From Lunularia cruciata (Eukaryota; Streptophyta; Marchantiopsida; Lunulariales; Lunulariaceae), in contig OX419762.1 of assembly GCA_948567375.1 (NCBI GenBank), positions 8,376,001 through 8,440,000 on the forward strand: a stretch of DNA of 64,000 nt. The letters run 5' to 3'. Numbering within the stretch: the first letter of the stretch is position 1; the number at the start of each line of letters is the position of its first letter. Position numbers and translations under genes: made by a program. This document shows, one piece after another, positions 46,790 through 57,510 of this stretch. A model generated the notes under the pieces. It was not told the origin of the DNA. It did no database searches and worked only from the letters and a program-made list of their open reading frames with translations.

Positions 46790-47710
46790 TTTACCGTTGC
46801 TGATTTTGGCAACAACCGGGCTTCCAATTTCATGATTCACACAAACTCCACCGTGCATCCAACCTCAGACTCAGATCTGGTTCGAACCAGATCGCTGACT
46901 TACCTAGCGAGCTGAATAGCAGTGAATATTTCCACGATGTGCAATGAAAACTGGTCCATTTGAAAACCTGGTTCATTTAAGTCAACCACAGAGAAATCGC
47001 CAGGAACTTCGTGGGGATCGTTGGAAAGACTACTGATACCTCGAAGTCCAATATGTGAAACATGAAGGAGCATCGTGTAGTCTGACAAAATTGTTTCAAT
47101 CATCAACACATCTACAGTCAATCAAAATCAGACACTTTAATAATTCTCTAATTACTCTAATTATTTTCTATTTTCTATTTTCTATTTTTCTATTTTCAAC
47201 CAATTGATATATGAACTCGAAAGCACAATGGTCTTTTGGGAGGTACTTCTCCTATGTTCACTTTCAAGGCACACGTGCTCTTTGACTTTGCCACTGTGTT
47301 TCTTCCATTTAAGTGCCGAAGTTGTCGACCTTATCGGACTTACCCCATTTTACCCTCACTTTCTTTTTTCTTCTTTTTTTCCCTCACCCTTGTACAGCTT
47401 GATGGGTCTTCCCATCCTTCGTGTTTTCTTGCCCTTTTCTTCAGTTTTCGACCTTTGTGTTGACCAAAGTCCAACCATCAGGAATTTGAGATCAGGAACT
47501 ACTGCAATCGAGGAAATAAATCGTGTGACATATTCAACCTGTTTGAAATGTTAACCGGCGTTCTAGGATCTCAATCGAGAAAACAAATCGTGTGACGAAT
47601 TCAACCTGTTTGAAATGTTAACCGGCGTTCTAGGATCTCAGGCCTTGTAAAATGGGTGGATTTCTTTCTCGTAAGTCGAATCCAGGTGCTGCTTTCCTGC
47701 GTTCGATTCT
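46790..47710 (+). pseudogene. Truncated hydrolase 5' region with orphan exon 1
   Basis: Block U (46790-47120) includes a perfect 20-bp palindrome at 46874-46893. It is followed by leader sequence interrupted by a LINE 3' tail (47332-47445), a 68-bp local duplication (about 47505-47642), and exon 1 at 47652-47670 encoding MGGFLS before GTAAGT. Alignment ends near 47718 (CAGGACATAAATAAATCG), so exons 2-4 are missing. Nothing downstream to 48.9 kb encodes the hydrolase. It is a partial copy. Confidence 0.6.
47332..47445 (+). mobile_element. LINE 3'-end insertion in a hydrolase upstream region
   Basis: The segment GGACTTACCCCATTTTACC through CTTGATGGGTCTTCCCATCCTTC matches the LINE 3' tail at 54330-54405. 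It is bracketed by agttgtcgacctt (about 47321) and agttttcgacctt (about 47443), a candidate 13-bp target duplication with one mismatch. It is very strongly 5'-truncated. Confidence 0.62.
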
Positions 47711-47719
47711 CCAGGACAT

Positions 47720-48985
47720 AAATAAATCGATCCCGGTAAAAATTAATAAATAAATATTTATTTAAGACAAGTAATAGAGTTTCCAAGGTTAAATCGTCCT
47801 CCAACAAACAAATAGAATTCATGATCTGCGGAATATAACGGAACCGGTATAAAGCGCATAAGGACGAGATGCTTACTGGAGCTCGAGGCTGTACGTGCGA
47901 AGTTACCGAAAATATATTCCCCTCGGTCTTTGCTTGGTAGATAGAAGGTTTGAAACCATAATGAAAGAATAATGACAAGCCTTCACTATTCTTTCATTTA
48001 CCTAGTTCATCTTTTACTGTTTAATAATATTTTGGTACCATCTCTACAAAGAAATTTATATTTATATATATAGACATATATATTTCCAAATAATTAATAT
48101 GACACAAATAGGTATGGTTCACAAAAATAAAATCTCCACGTATGGAATTATGACAAAAATTATGAAACCATTATCAAAGAATAAAGAAAGGTCCAATATT
48201 CTTTGATTTACCTAGTTCATCTCAATTATTTAATACATATGGCTCTATCCTAAGCCATTCCTAAAAAAAATGCTTATATATATAAATAAAATTTTCACTT
48301 TATTTTGTGGTGATTTTAATTTTATAATTATATTTTGTTAGTACGAATCCTTCATTCTTACATTCTTTTAATCCTTGACTTTTAACTAGAGAAATTGTTT
48401 CCACACTTACTTTCCCAATTGAAAATATCTGTTACATGAAATTTTGAACATAATTTCAAGTTTTGTACTGGGAATTTAATTTTATGTTTATTTGACGATA
48501 CCTTGGGAGTTTCTATGTCTTAATATATATATCTCTTCTCAATGAAATAAATTAGAATTTGAGGCAGAGAACCATTTTCCTTGTTCGATTTTTTTCTTTC
48601 CCTATATTGAATATATCAATAATATGATATTTATGTGGAGAAGAAGTAACATGTATTTCTACGTGAGTAAATGGCTACATCTGGGTATATATCTAGGAAC
48701 AATAGTAAGTCAGGGATCTAGACATTTATCCACAATCTACCTAGAAAGGGATCAGATATAAACGTACGGTCTCATCCACATCCACTGGGAGTAATTATAA
48801 TGTTCTAAAAATCAGTACGAGTAATCGATATCGTTTCAAAGATGATTCTTATTTCGTTGATAATAGCATTGCGTTGAAAGTCGGGAGACACAACCTACTC
48901 GAAGCATTTGGCTGGAAACTAAGGAGATCATAACGAATGAATTTGACTCTATATTGTGTCTATGAGTATGTTTCTCCTGGAGATA
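47720..48985. other. Unassigned, with copia LTR fragments
   Basis: At 48120-48340 the sequence contains pieces like the AT-rich end of the copia LTR (AAAGAATAAAGAAAGGTCCAATATTC, TATATATATAAATAAA). The rest is not assignable. No gene is supported. Confidence 0.4.
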
Positions 48986-48989
48986 GTTT

Positions 48990-49285
48990 ACCTTTGGCTT
49001 TGCTGATTGTGGGAACAACCAGGCTTCGAATTTCATGATCCACACTAAACCCACAGTGCATCCAACCTCAGACTCAGATCTGCTTCGAACCAGGTAGCTG
49101 ACTTCCTAAGCGAGCTGAATATTCCCACTGGTCCGTTTGCTGAGTCGACCACACAGAAGTAGCCAGGAACTTCGTGGGGATCGCAAAAGACTCCTGATAC
49201 GTCAAAGTCCGAAAACACGGAGGAGCATCCTGTATTCTGAAAAAATCTATTCCAACTGTAAGGACACTTAGAGTAAATTAAATCA
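48990..49285. promoter_or_regulatory. Conserved upstream block U of hydrolase copy 3
   Basis: It has gatctgcttcgaaccaggta at 49077-49096 and the GAACTTCGTGGGGATCGC block, about 0.3-0.5 kb before the exon 1 ATG at 49599. As the only block U upstream of a fully open copy with an intact lipidation signal, it is the best place to look for its promoter or leader. A short GACCGCGTAGGAAA piece near 49362 matches the extreme LINE 3' end. Confidence 0.45.
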
Positions 49286-49598
49286 GCCAATTGGATACCT
49301 GAACTCGAAAGGAGGATGTGCGGTTGAGCACAAGGTCCAGCCTTGTATGTCAGTAAAGGGGACCGCGTAGGAAAGCAAGTTACTTCTGGTATGTTGACTC
49401 TCAAGGCACACCTGCTCTGTGACTTTGTCACAATGTTTCTTCCATGGAAGTGCCCAATTTTTCGACCTTCATGTTGGCCACTGTTCAACAATCAGGAATT
49501 GGAGATCCGGAATCACTGCAATCGAGAAATTAAATTGTGTGACGAACTCAACCTGTTTGAAGTGTCAACCGGCGTTCTGGAATCTCAGACCTTGTAAA

Positions 49599-51141
49599 AT
49601 GGGTGGAATTTTTTCTCGTAAGTCGGATCCAGGTGCTACTTTCCTGCATTCGATTCTCCAGGACATCAGAACCTCTGTACGGGACTAGTTCAGTTTGTGG
49701 GTCTCATTACCAAATCGAGGATGAGAATCCGAGTGACATAACACAAATTGTCTTGTACATGTCTGAACGGAAGATGTACTTGTTGAGGTGGAGTTATCAG
49801 ATGCCTTGTGATCAAGATGTTGTACATGTGTAAGTGAAGGTTGCAGGTCAATTTTAAGATATTGGTTGTCTCATGCAGGTGCTCGTGGTCAGGGCGAGTC
49901 ATCTATTTCCTCTGCTATCGATCCAGGACCGACCTACATCGAAAAGGTGTGCATGCAACGCCTTCCACCGGACAATAAATAATATCTGGCTGCAAAATCG
50001 AACTCTATTACGCTTTGAGAGGCACTCATTTCCGTCTTCAGAGAGGGGATTAACAAGAGCTCCGTTCTCAATTGGCAGCTGAATGATTCTCTCTTTCTGC
50101 TCCATAAATGCGGAGGGACACCGAGAGTGGACATTATATTCTTCCATGGTCTTCAAGAAGACGGAGGTCACAAAGCTTACTGGAAGTCTTGGATGACTTT
50201 GTCGAAGTCCGATTTCGAACGGAATGACCCGGCTGCAACACAAGCAGAAGAAAAATCGGTGTGCTGGCCCCGCGAATGGCTTGGCCAAGACGTGGATGGA
50301 GCAAGGATATATTCAGTTGCGTACGATGCTTCAACTAAGCAGACTGACAGACAAGGAAGACTTGACATGACCAATATTGCAGAAAATCAATACAATGAAC
50401 TCCTAGTGCTAGCGGAGAATCATGGAATTGGACAAGCTTGTCCAGTCATTCTCGTGGGGCACTCTATAGGTGGTCTTGTGATCAAGAAGCTACTCCTAGA
50501 AGCACAGGAGCAAGCCTATAAGTTAGAGCGGGAGATCAAGAAAACTGGGAGTAAGGGAGGAGGAGAATTTAAGAGGTCGAAGCACGTTAAAAAGTTTTTG
50601 GAGAATGTCAAGGGTGTTTTCTTCTATTCCACTCCTCAATTCGGCACCAGATTGACTGAATTTATAGAGGAATTTCAAGAAGCCAACCGTAACACGACAT
50701 CCCCGATCATGAGTTATTTCAGCACACTGAGCAAGGATTCAGCAAGATTGAACGGCAAATTTCAGGAGTGGCGCCGAGGCAGTGTCCAAACGTACACAGT
50801 TGGCGAGGCCTGGACGACATCCAAATGGGTGAGTTCAAGTCACAGTTGATTACACATCCTTCAGTATGAGTTTCCCCATTCATTCATTCAACTGACTTTG
50901 CATCTGTTCTTTGTAGGGGTTCGTTGGAATCGTCGCTGAGGAAGGATCGTGCCGATATGATACCGATTACTACTATACTGCTAACGCAGACCATTTCACC
51001 GTCACTCGCCCTCGAAATAGGACCGATTCAATCTACGCGAACCTTCGGAACTTCGTTGATAAATTGTGCCCGGAGATTCCGCTGCAAAACTTGGAGGGGA
51101 ACACCATAGCTCAGGCTCGGATCAATGATGGTTTGACCTGA
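49599..51141 (+). CDS. SERAC1-like alpha/beta-hydrolase, copy 3 (intact, 4 exons)
   Basis: Exons 49599-49617, 49879-49946, 50046-50828 and 50917-51141 give 364 residues; all introns are GT-AG and phases agree in every copy. Exon 1 encodes MGGIFS and splits Arg7 at a consensus GTAAGT. MGxxxS is the N-myristoylation signal, so membrane attachment is inferred. Residues 8-29 are a Ser/Gly-rich linker. The hydrolase starts near residue 50 (RVDIIFFHG at 56-64), has the nucleophile elbow GHSIGG at 167-172 with Ser169, and YSTPQFGTRL near 209. The last exon has ADH with His316 as probable catalytic base. The stop is shared by all copies. The fold resembles SERAC1/DUF676 lipid hydrolases and the hydrolase domain of bryophyte hydrolase-NBS-LRR proteins; no NB-ARC follows. 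Substrate unknown. Exons 3-4 are firm, exons 1-2 are a model. Confidence 0.8.
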
Positions 51142-52860
51142 GTGAAGATCTGGGACAGAAGCCGCGTTCAGCCCCCACAAGGACTTCACGTTGTTAACCG
51201 CTGGGAGCACCTCCCAACGGTTCGTCTGGGTTTGCTAATGCGTTGCATTGACAGTTTGAAGGGGACGTACAGAAGAAAAACTCTCGACGACTTCCATTTG
51301 CGCCTAAACAGGGCTACTCAAAAGGTGTTATGATGCACACGACGCTAAGAGAGGTGTACACGCTGAATACTAGAGATCAGGATTTGACGAGGATTCCATG
51401 TTAAGGAGGCCATTCAGACTCCAACTGAAGATTGGCTTGATCATTATCTCCTTCGAGATCATGTTGGGATGTGGACCAACTTGATAGCAGGACTTTGTAC
51501 ACGTTTCCTACTTTCCTCGTTCCCCCAGTACTGTAAAGATTAGATTGGATACAAACAAAAAAATTGGCTTTTTCAACCTTGTCCATCAGCTTTCCTTGAT
51601 ACCCCACTGCGATAGATAACCAACACTTTGGGAAACCATAGGTTGATCGTTTCCTTTGATTGATTTGACTAGTTTAGGTAATATTTTGATTAATGGTAGA
51701 TTTCTCTAATTTGGACTTACACAGTGAAATATACTTTTAAAGTCTTGTACCGTATCGTTAGTTTAGGGCACAGGATGTTGACAAATTGAAGTGATAGATT
51801 TACGAACAGAAGTTGTATATATCAAATACTCTGTCGAGGAGTTTTGAGGACGAGCTCAAAATGGAGTAGACTTCCGGGTCAATACGAGATGGACACGGAG
51901 ACAGTATAAGATATGGTAATTTAGGTAATTAATTTTAGGAGCAAGCGCGTATTTGCAAGACGGTGTGGATATATGTTAAGTTCCAACCTCAATTGAGCTT
52001 ACAATTTGCTTCTCCACTGGGTCACATCGCTCAGGGTTTGTTTTTCTTTTGTAAAGTTATATTGGGAGGCTAAACATATTAAAATTGATCACCTTAAACG
52101 TTTGAGGGATTCTAAAGATAATTTTTAAAAATCTAGTTTTATGTAAATAAATTAACTATTAGTTATCTAATGATGAGGTTGTCGAGGGTGAGTGAAGGAG
52201 GCTACGTGAGGTCTGTTGAAGCTGTTAGGACAGTGCAGAACTAGCACTTAGTGAAAAGCTTAAGATCGAGCGTCTCAGCGGATCCAGTTCATTTGGCGAA
52301 GTGAGTTAGAGAAAGTAGCTCGTTTTGGACATATCTAGTGATCTCCTTTGGTAATCCGTTAAAGTCGAGTCGCACCTTGGACACTTTATAATAAAATCGA
52401 TAAATTTATTTCAACTTGGGGTCTAATATTAAATTAGAATATCGAATATGGAGATTCAATGGTTTTAGTTTTCAAAATCAAATATATTAGAATGTAAGTT
52501 AGATGTTCAATATGAGATTTAAATGTATAATATGTAAACTCCCATGTTCATTTTAGAAATCTCAAATATCCACTCGTCACAAGTCACATATTCAATATCA
52601 GGAGGTCATGAACAAATATCCAATATCGGACTTGAAATCTATTAATAAGAGGAATTTCGTGAGAACAAAGAGATTCTTGCCACTAGAGTGAACTACATGA
52701 TTTGTAAACAAGAAGTAAAAACTAAGCCCCAAATCTTCATTCTTAGAATGTTTTTCTCACTCTATTACTGTCATTTGCTCTTTCAAAGAACCTTTGATTT
52801 CTCGATGATGAGTAAAGCTTTATGATCTATCTAAGTTTCAGTGATATTAGGTTTATGTCA
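51142..52860. other. 3' flank of hydrolase copy 3
   Basis: It is alignable with 33260-34860: a probable 3' UTR with GATTGGATACAAA near 51544, the GGTAATTTAGGTAATTAATTTTAGG block at 51915, then AATATT-rich repeats to 52640 and the AAGAACCTTTGATTT block. An extra stretch (52160-52380) is not in copy 2. No gene. Confidence 0.5.
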
Positions 52861-53695
52861 CAACCTTAAGTTCAAGTTACATACCTTACTTGTCATGCAA
52901 AAATTTCCTTTTAAAATTTTAAATATTCATTCATATTTAGAAAAGCCTAGAAGAATTGATATGCAAATATCAATCTATATCTAATACTTGATATTTCTAA
53001 AATAGCATAATATTCACAAATGTCTTTATCTCTTACTTAACATATTATTTATCATCTAAATCATTATATTTATTTATTTATTTATTTATAATTTCAAATT
53101 TTTCTTTGGTTAAAAGACAAGGAATAAAAGAATCTAAACCAAAAACAAACAATTCTTACTATTAAAATATATATCATTTAAAATCACCACAATAATGAGT
53201 GAGTGAATAAAATAATGAATTAATCGAAATACATATAAACCATTTTATGAATGGAATTAGGATGGAACAATATGTATTAAATAATATAAGATGAACTAAG
53301 TAATCAAAGAATAATGAAGGCTTTCATAATGGTTTCATACCTTTTATCATAATTCAATCTTTGGAAACTTAAAGTTTGTGAGCTATACACAGTCATATTA
53401 TATGAATTATGAATATAATCCAGAGGGAGAAAAACATTGACAAATGAAGAATTTAATTTAAAGTTTTACTCCAAGTGAGGTAGCCGTTGTTCTCATGTGC
53501 CATAGCATTAAACGTAGATATTAAATATTAAATTTTTCATCATAAATACATTACGATATCGACTATAGTCTAGTTAATTCCTAAACACCTTCTGTCCTGT
53601 GTGCACGTATCCATATATCGTGCAAATTTATCATTTCTTTGATTCTCTTGTAATAATTATATTTCAGATTGCTCTTAAAGATACTTCACCTGGCT
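52861..53695. repeat. AT-rich spacer with copia LTR fragments
   Basis: A (TTTA)n run at 53069-53090, and 53100-53400 shares the AAAGAATAATGAAGG and ATAATTCAATCTTTGG stretches with the copia LTR family. No gene. Confidence 0.45.
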
Positions 53696-53699
53696 GTGC

Positions 53700-53840
53700 T
53701 GATCGTGGGCATGGCTGATCATGATCCACACAAAGTCCATTTCGAACCCCATCCTCAGATCAGGTTCGAACCAGGTCGATGAGTTACCTGGCGAGCTGAA
53801 TAGGGATGAATGTTTCCACTATGTCCACTAAAAACTGGAC
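53700..53840. promoter_or_regulatory. Remnant of upstream block U before hydrolase copy 4
   Basis: It has gatcaggttcgaaccaggtc at 53758-53777 and the start of the block, then breaks off at AAAAACTGGA, where the LINE fragment begins. About 240 bases of the block present in other copies are missing here, apparently lost at the insertion. Confidence 0.45.
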
Positions 53841-54440
53841 TCTTGGAGTGATTACCCATCCCCTCCATGGGTAACGAGTGCAGCGGCAGGTCGTAAGGTC
53901 TCCAAGTATAGGGGCATGCTACGAGGTCACCTCTTTGTTCATCTAGTCTTGGAATTATATGGAACTATGGACACGGTTTTTGATACATTTATCGAGGAGT
54001 GCATGAGAGTTTATCATGTGAGATATCAAGGGGTACCACTCTCACTCTTGTACTTTGTATCATATTTTAGACAATGTGTATCAATTGCTTTACAGAAGAT
54101 ACGGTGACCGATACAATCCATAAGAGAACAATCACATTAGGTATTACATCCATAAGAGAACAATCACATTAGGTATTAGGTGATGTTTATTTGGATGCTC
54201 CAGTTGTGTGTAGACTGTCCGACTTGCATAGCTCAACTATCTTAGGTGCGATAAGGCAGATTTCTGTATAGAACTCTATTGGGGCTTAGCCACATGTTAC
54301 CTTTTTTTTTTTTTCCTCTAAATCTAGAACTCTATTGGGGCTTACCCCATGTTACTTTTTTTCTCTCCCTCGTCCGGGCTTGATGGGGTCTTCCCATCCT
54401 TCGTTTTTCCTACGCGGTCGCCTTCTTTCTTTCCTCTCGT
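53840..54440 (+). mobile_element. 5'-truncated LINE upstream of hydrolase copy 4
   Basis: Plus-oriented copy of the LINE 3' end. 53916-54107 encodes RGHLFVHLVLELYGTMDTVFDTFIEECMRVYHVRYQGVPLS, matching the end of the LINE protein at 17365-17033. The following tail contains two tandem copies of CTCTATTGGGGCTTA (about 54282 and 54329) and ends CCTACGCGGTCGCC. It replaces part of the hydrolase upstream block, so copy 4 now has a different region from about -830 to -230 relative to its ATG. Confidence 0.75.
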
Positions 54441-54671
54441 CTCTTGCAAGTTACTTCGCGTATGTTTGACTTTAAAGGCACACCTGGCGTTTGACTTTGC
54501 CACTGTTTCCTCCATGGAAGTGCCCAATTTTTCGACCTTCATGTTGGCCAATGTTCAACAATCAGGAATTGGAGATCCGGATCTACTGCAATCGAGAAAT
54601 CAAATCGTGTAACGAACTCAACCTGTTTGAAGCGTCAACCGGCGTCTTGGAATCTCAGACCGCCTTGTAAA

Positions 54672-56244
54672 ATGTTTGGGTTTCTTTCTCGTAAGTCGGA
54701 TCCAGGTGCTACTTTCCTGCGTTCGATTCTCCAGGACATCAAAACATAACCTCTGTACGGGAGGAGTTCAGTTTGTGGATCTTATTACCATATCGAGTAG
54801 ATTGTGCTTACAGGATTAGGATCTGAGAGACATAACATAAACCTGTCTTGTAGATCCCTCAGCGGAAGATGTACCGGTGGAGGTGAAGTTATCAGGTGCC
54901 TTATGATCAGCTAGTTGAACATGTGTAAGTGAAGGTTGCAGGACAAATTTAAGATATTGGTTGTCTCATGCAGGTGCTCGTGGTCAGGGCGAGTCATCCA
55001 CTTCTTCTCCTACCCGTGGGAGACCGAACAACATCACACAGGTGTGCATCTTTCATACACCTTCCACCGGGCAATAACATATAGCTGGCTGCAAAATAGA
55101 ACTCTAGTATGTTTTGAGAGGCACGTATTTTCGTGTTCAGAGTAGGGGATTAACAAGAGCTCCATTCTGAATTGGCAGCTCAGTGATTCTCTATTTCTGC
55201 TCTATGAACGGGGAGGGACACCGAAAGTGGACATTATATTCTTCCATGGTCTTCAAGAACAAGCCGGAGATGACCAAGCTTACTGGAAATCCTGGATGAC
55301 TTTGTCAAAGTCCGATCTCAAACAGGATGACAAGCGTGCAAGAGAAGCAGCAGAGGAATCGGTGTGCTGGCCCAGCGAATGGCTTGGCCAAGAGTTGGAC
55401 GGAGCAAGGATATTTTCAGTTGCGTACGATGCTTCAACTGATCAGACTGCCACAGGAGGAAGACTTGACATGAAGAATGTTGCTGAAAATTTATCTAGTG
55501 TACTTCTACTGCTAGCGAAAAATCAGGGAATAGGACAAGCTTGTCCAGTCATTCTCGTGGGACACTCTATAGGTGGTCTTGTGATCAAGAAGCTACTCCT
55601 AGAAGCCCAGGACCAGGCCTATGAGTTAGAGCGGGAGATCGAGAATACCGGGAGTACGGGAGGAGCAGAATTTGAGAGATCGAAGCACGTTAAAAAGTTT
55701 TTGGAGAATGTCAAGGGTGTTTTCTTCTATTCCACTCCTCAAGCCGGCACCAGATTGGCTGAATTTTCCGAGAAAGCTCAAAAAGCCAGCGGTACCTCGG
55801 CATCCCCGATCTTGAAATATTTCAGCACACTGAGCAAGGAATCAGCAAGACTGAACGCCAAATTTGCGAAGTGGCGAAAACAGAGAGTCGTAACGTACAC
55901 AGTTGACGAGGCTTGGCCGACATCCAAATGGGTGAGTTCAATTCACAGCTGATTACATATCCTTCAGTATCAGTTTCCGAATACATTCATTTAACTGAAT
56001 TTGCATCCGTTCTTTGTAGGGGTTCAATCGAATCGTCGCTGAGGAAGGATCGTGCCGAGTTGATACCGATTTCTTCTTTACTGCTAACGCAGACCATTTC
56101 ACCGTCATTCGGCCCCAAAAGAGGACCGATAATATCTACTTGAACCTCCGCTCGTTCGTTACTGAATTATGTCCGGAGATTCCAGTGCAAATCTTGGAGG
56201 AGAACGCCAAAGCTCAGGGTCAGATCAATGATGGTTTGACCTGA
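54672..56244 (+). CDS. SERAC1-like alpha/beta-hydrolase, copy 4 (intact, Gly2 lost)
   Basis: Exons 54672-54690, 54974-55041, 55146-55931 and 56020-56244 encode 365 residues without interruption. Exon 1 reads MFGFLS: Phe replaces Gly2, so N-myristoylation is impossible, unlike copy 3. The linker also differs (SSTSSPTRGRPNNITQ). The core has VDIIFFHGLQEQAGDD, DGARIFSVAYDAS, the elbow GHSIGG with Ser170, YSTPQAGTRLAEF near 210, and His317 in ADHFTVIRP. It is the most diverged copy, with many charge changes on the predicted surface (QDDKRAREAAEE). The block upstream carries a LINE fragment. Function is as for copy 3 by family; a cytosolic location is inferred from the lost signal. Exons 1-2 are modelled from splice sites conserved among copies. 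Confidence 0.78.
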
Positions 56245-57510
56245 TTCAAGATCTGGAACAGGGCCCGCGTTCAGCTCCCACAAGGACTTCATGTTGTTAA
56301 AATAGCAGAACCGTTGCGAGGTGCTCGCAGGGGTTGCTCTGGATTTGCTAAGCAGTTGTATCGACTGTTTGAAGGGGACGTGAAGAAGAAAATCTGTCGA
56401 CGAGTTCCATTTCTTGCGCCTAAATATGGCTACTCAAAGCTGTCATGAAGCACACGGCGCTGTGTAATAAAGCTCAGGATTTTGACGAGGATTCCATGTT
56501 GAGGAGGCTGTTCAGACTTCAACTGACGATTGGCTTCATAATTATCTTTTCTAAAATCGTGTTAGGATGTGGACCAACTTGATAGCAGGAGTTTGTACAC
56601 ATTTCCTATTTCCCTCCTTCCTCCATTAGTGTAAAATTTAGATTGGATACAAATAAAAGTTTGCTTTTCTCAGCCTTTGTGCATCAGCTTTCTTTGATAC
56701 TCCACGGCGATAGCAACTAAAAAGGTACTAAAAGGTACGAAACCATAGGTTGATCGTTTTCTTTGTTTGATTTAATTAGTTAGGTGCTTTTTTTAATCGA
56801 TATCTTAAATTTCGGTTTCTTGAAATATACTTTGTAAGTCTTCTTCTGTATGGGTTTAGTTTAGGGGACAGGATTGTGTTGCCAAATTGAAGTGATGGCT
56901 TTATGAACAAAAGTTGTAAACTTAATTGTACAAAACAGTGGATGTTAAATACTCTTTCTAGATCCCTTTCTGGATGCGCTCAGAACTGGGTAGACTCCGG
57001 AACAAACCGAGATGGGCAGGGAGAGAGAGTACAAGATATGCAATTTAGGTTTAATCTTAAAAGCAAGCGCGTATTTGCAAGACGGTGCGGATATATGGTA
57101 AGTTCCAACCTCAATTGAGCTCACAATCAACTTCTCAACCTCGCTCCGGGCCCTTTTTTTAAATTCTTTTACGAAAAGGCATACCTGTGAGGTAAAACAT
57201 ATTAAAATTGATCAACCAATGGTTTACAGTATTCTGCTTATAGTAATATTGTAGATGAATATTAATTAATATTTAGATGTTTTTATTAACTATCTAAATT
57301 TTCAGTAAATATATTTTCCATTTGTTATACAAACTTATTGCAACTTGGAGTCTACTATTAGAGTTGAAATATCTAGTATCCAATGGTATGAGTTTCCAAA
57401 TAAAATCTCTAATATTGGAGCTGAAATGTATTTATTCCATGTCAAATGCCCAACTTGCAATTCAAATATATGATATCTAAACTCAAATGCCTATTTTGAG
57501 AATCTCACAT
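56245..57510. other. 3' flank of hydrolase copy 4
   Basis: It parallels the flanks of copies 2 and 3: GATTGGATACAAATAAAAG near 56640, AAGCGCGTATTTGCAAGACGGTG at 57064, then AATATT-type repeats to about 57510. No ORF is supported. Confidence 0.5.

Noticed and set aside
46874-46893. GGTTCGAACC as the T-loop of a tRNA gene
   Set aside because: No cloverleaf arms or A-box at the right distance could be found on either strand. The sequence is a simple palindrome.
49603-49833. ORFs reading through intron 1 of the hydrolase (for example RKSDPGATFLHSILQDIR)
   Set aside because: They look conserved in several copies but have a stop in copy 3 and an insertion in copy 4. They start at the GTAAGT donor, and splicing there gives open frames in both intact copies.
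51142-51400. NB-ARC or LRR exons downstream of the hydrolase
   Set aside because: No P-loop GxGKT, kinase-2 or leucine repeat is readable in the shared 3' flank, and the stop is conserved in all copies.
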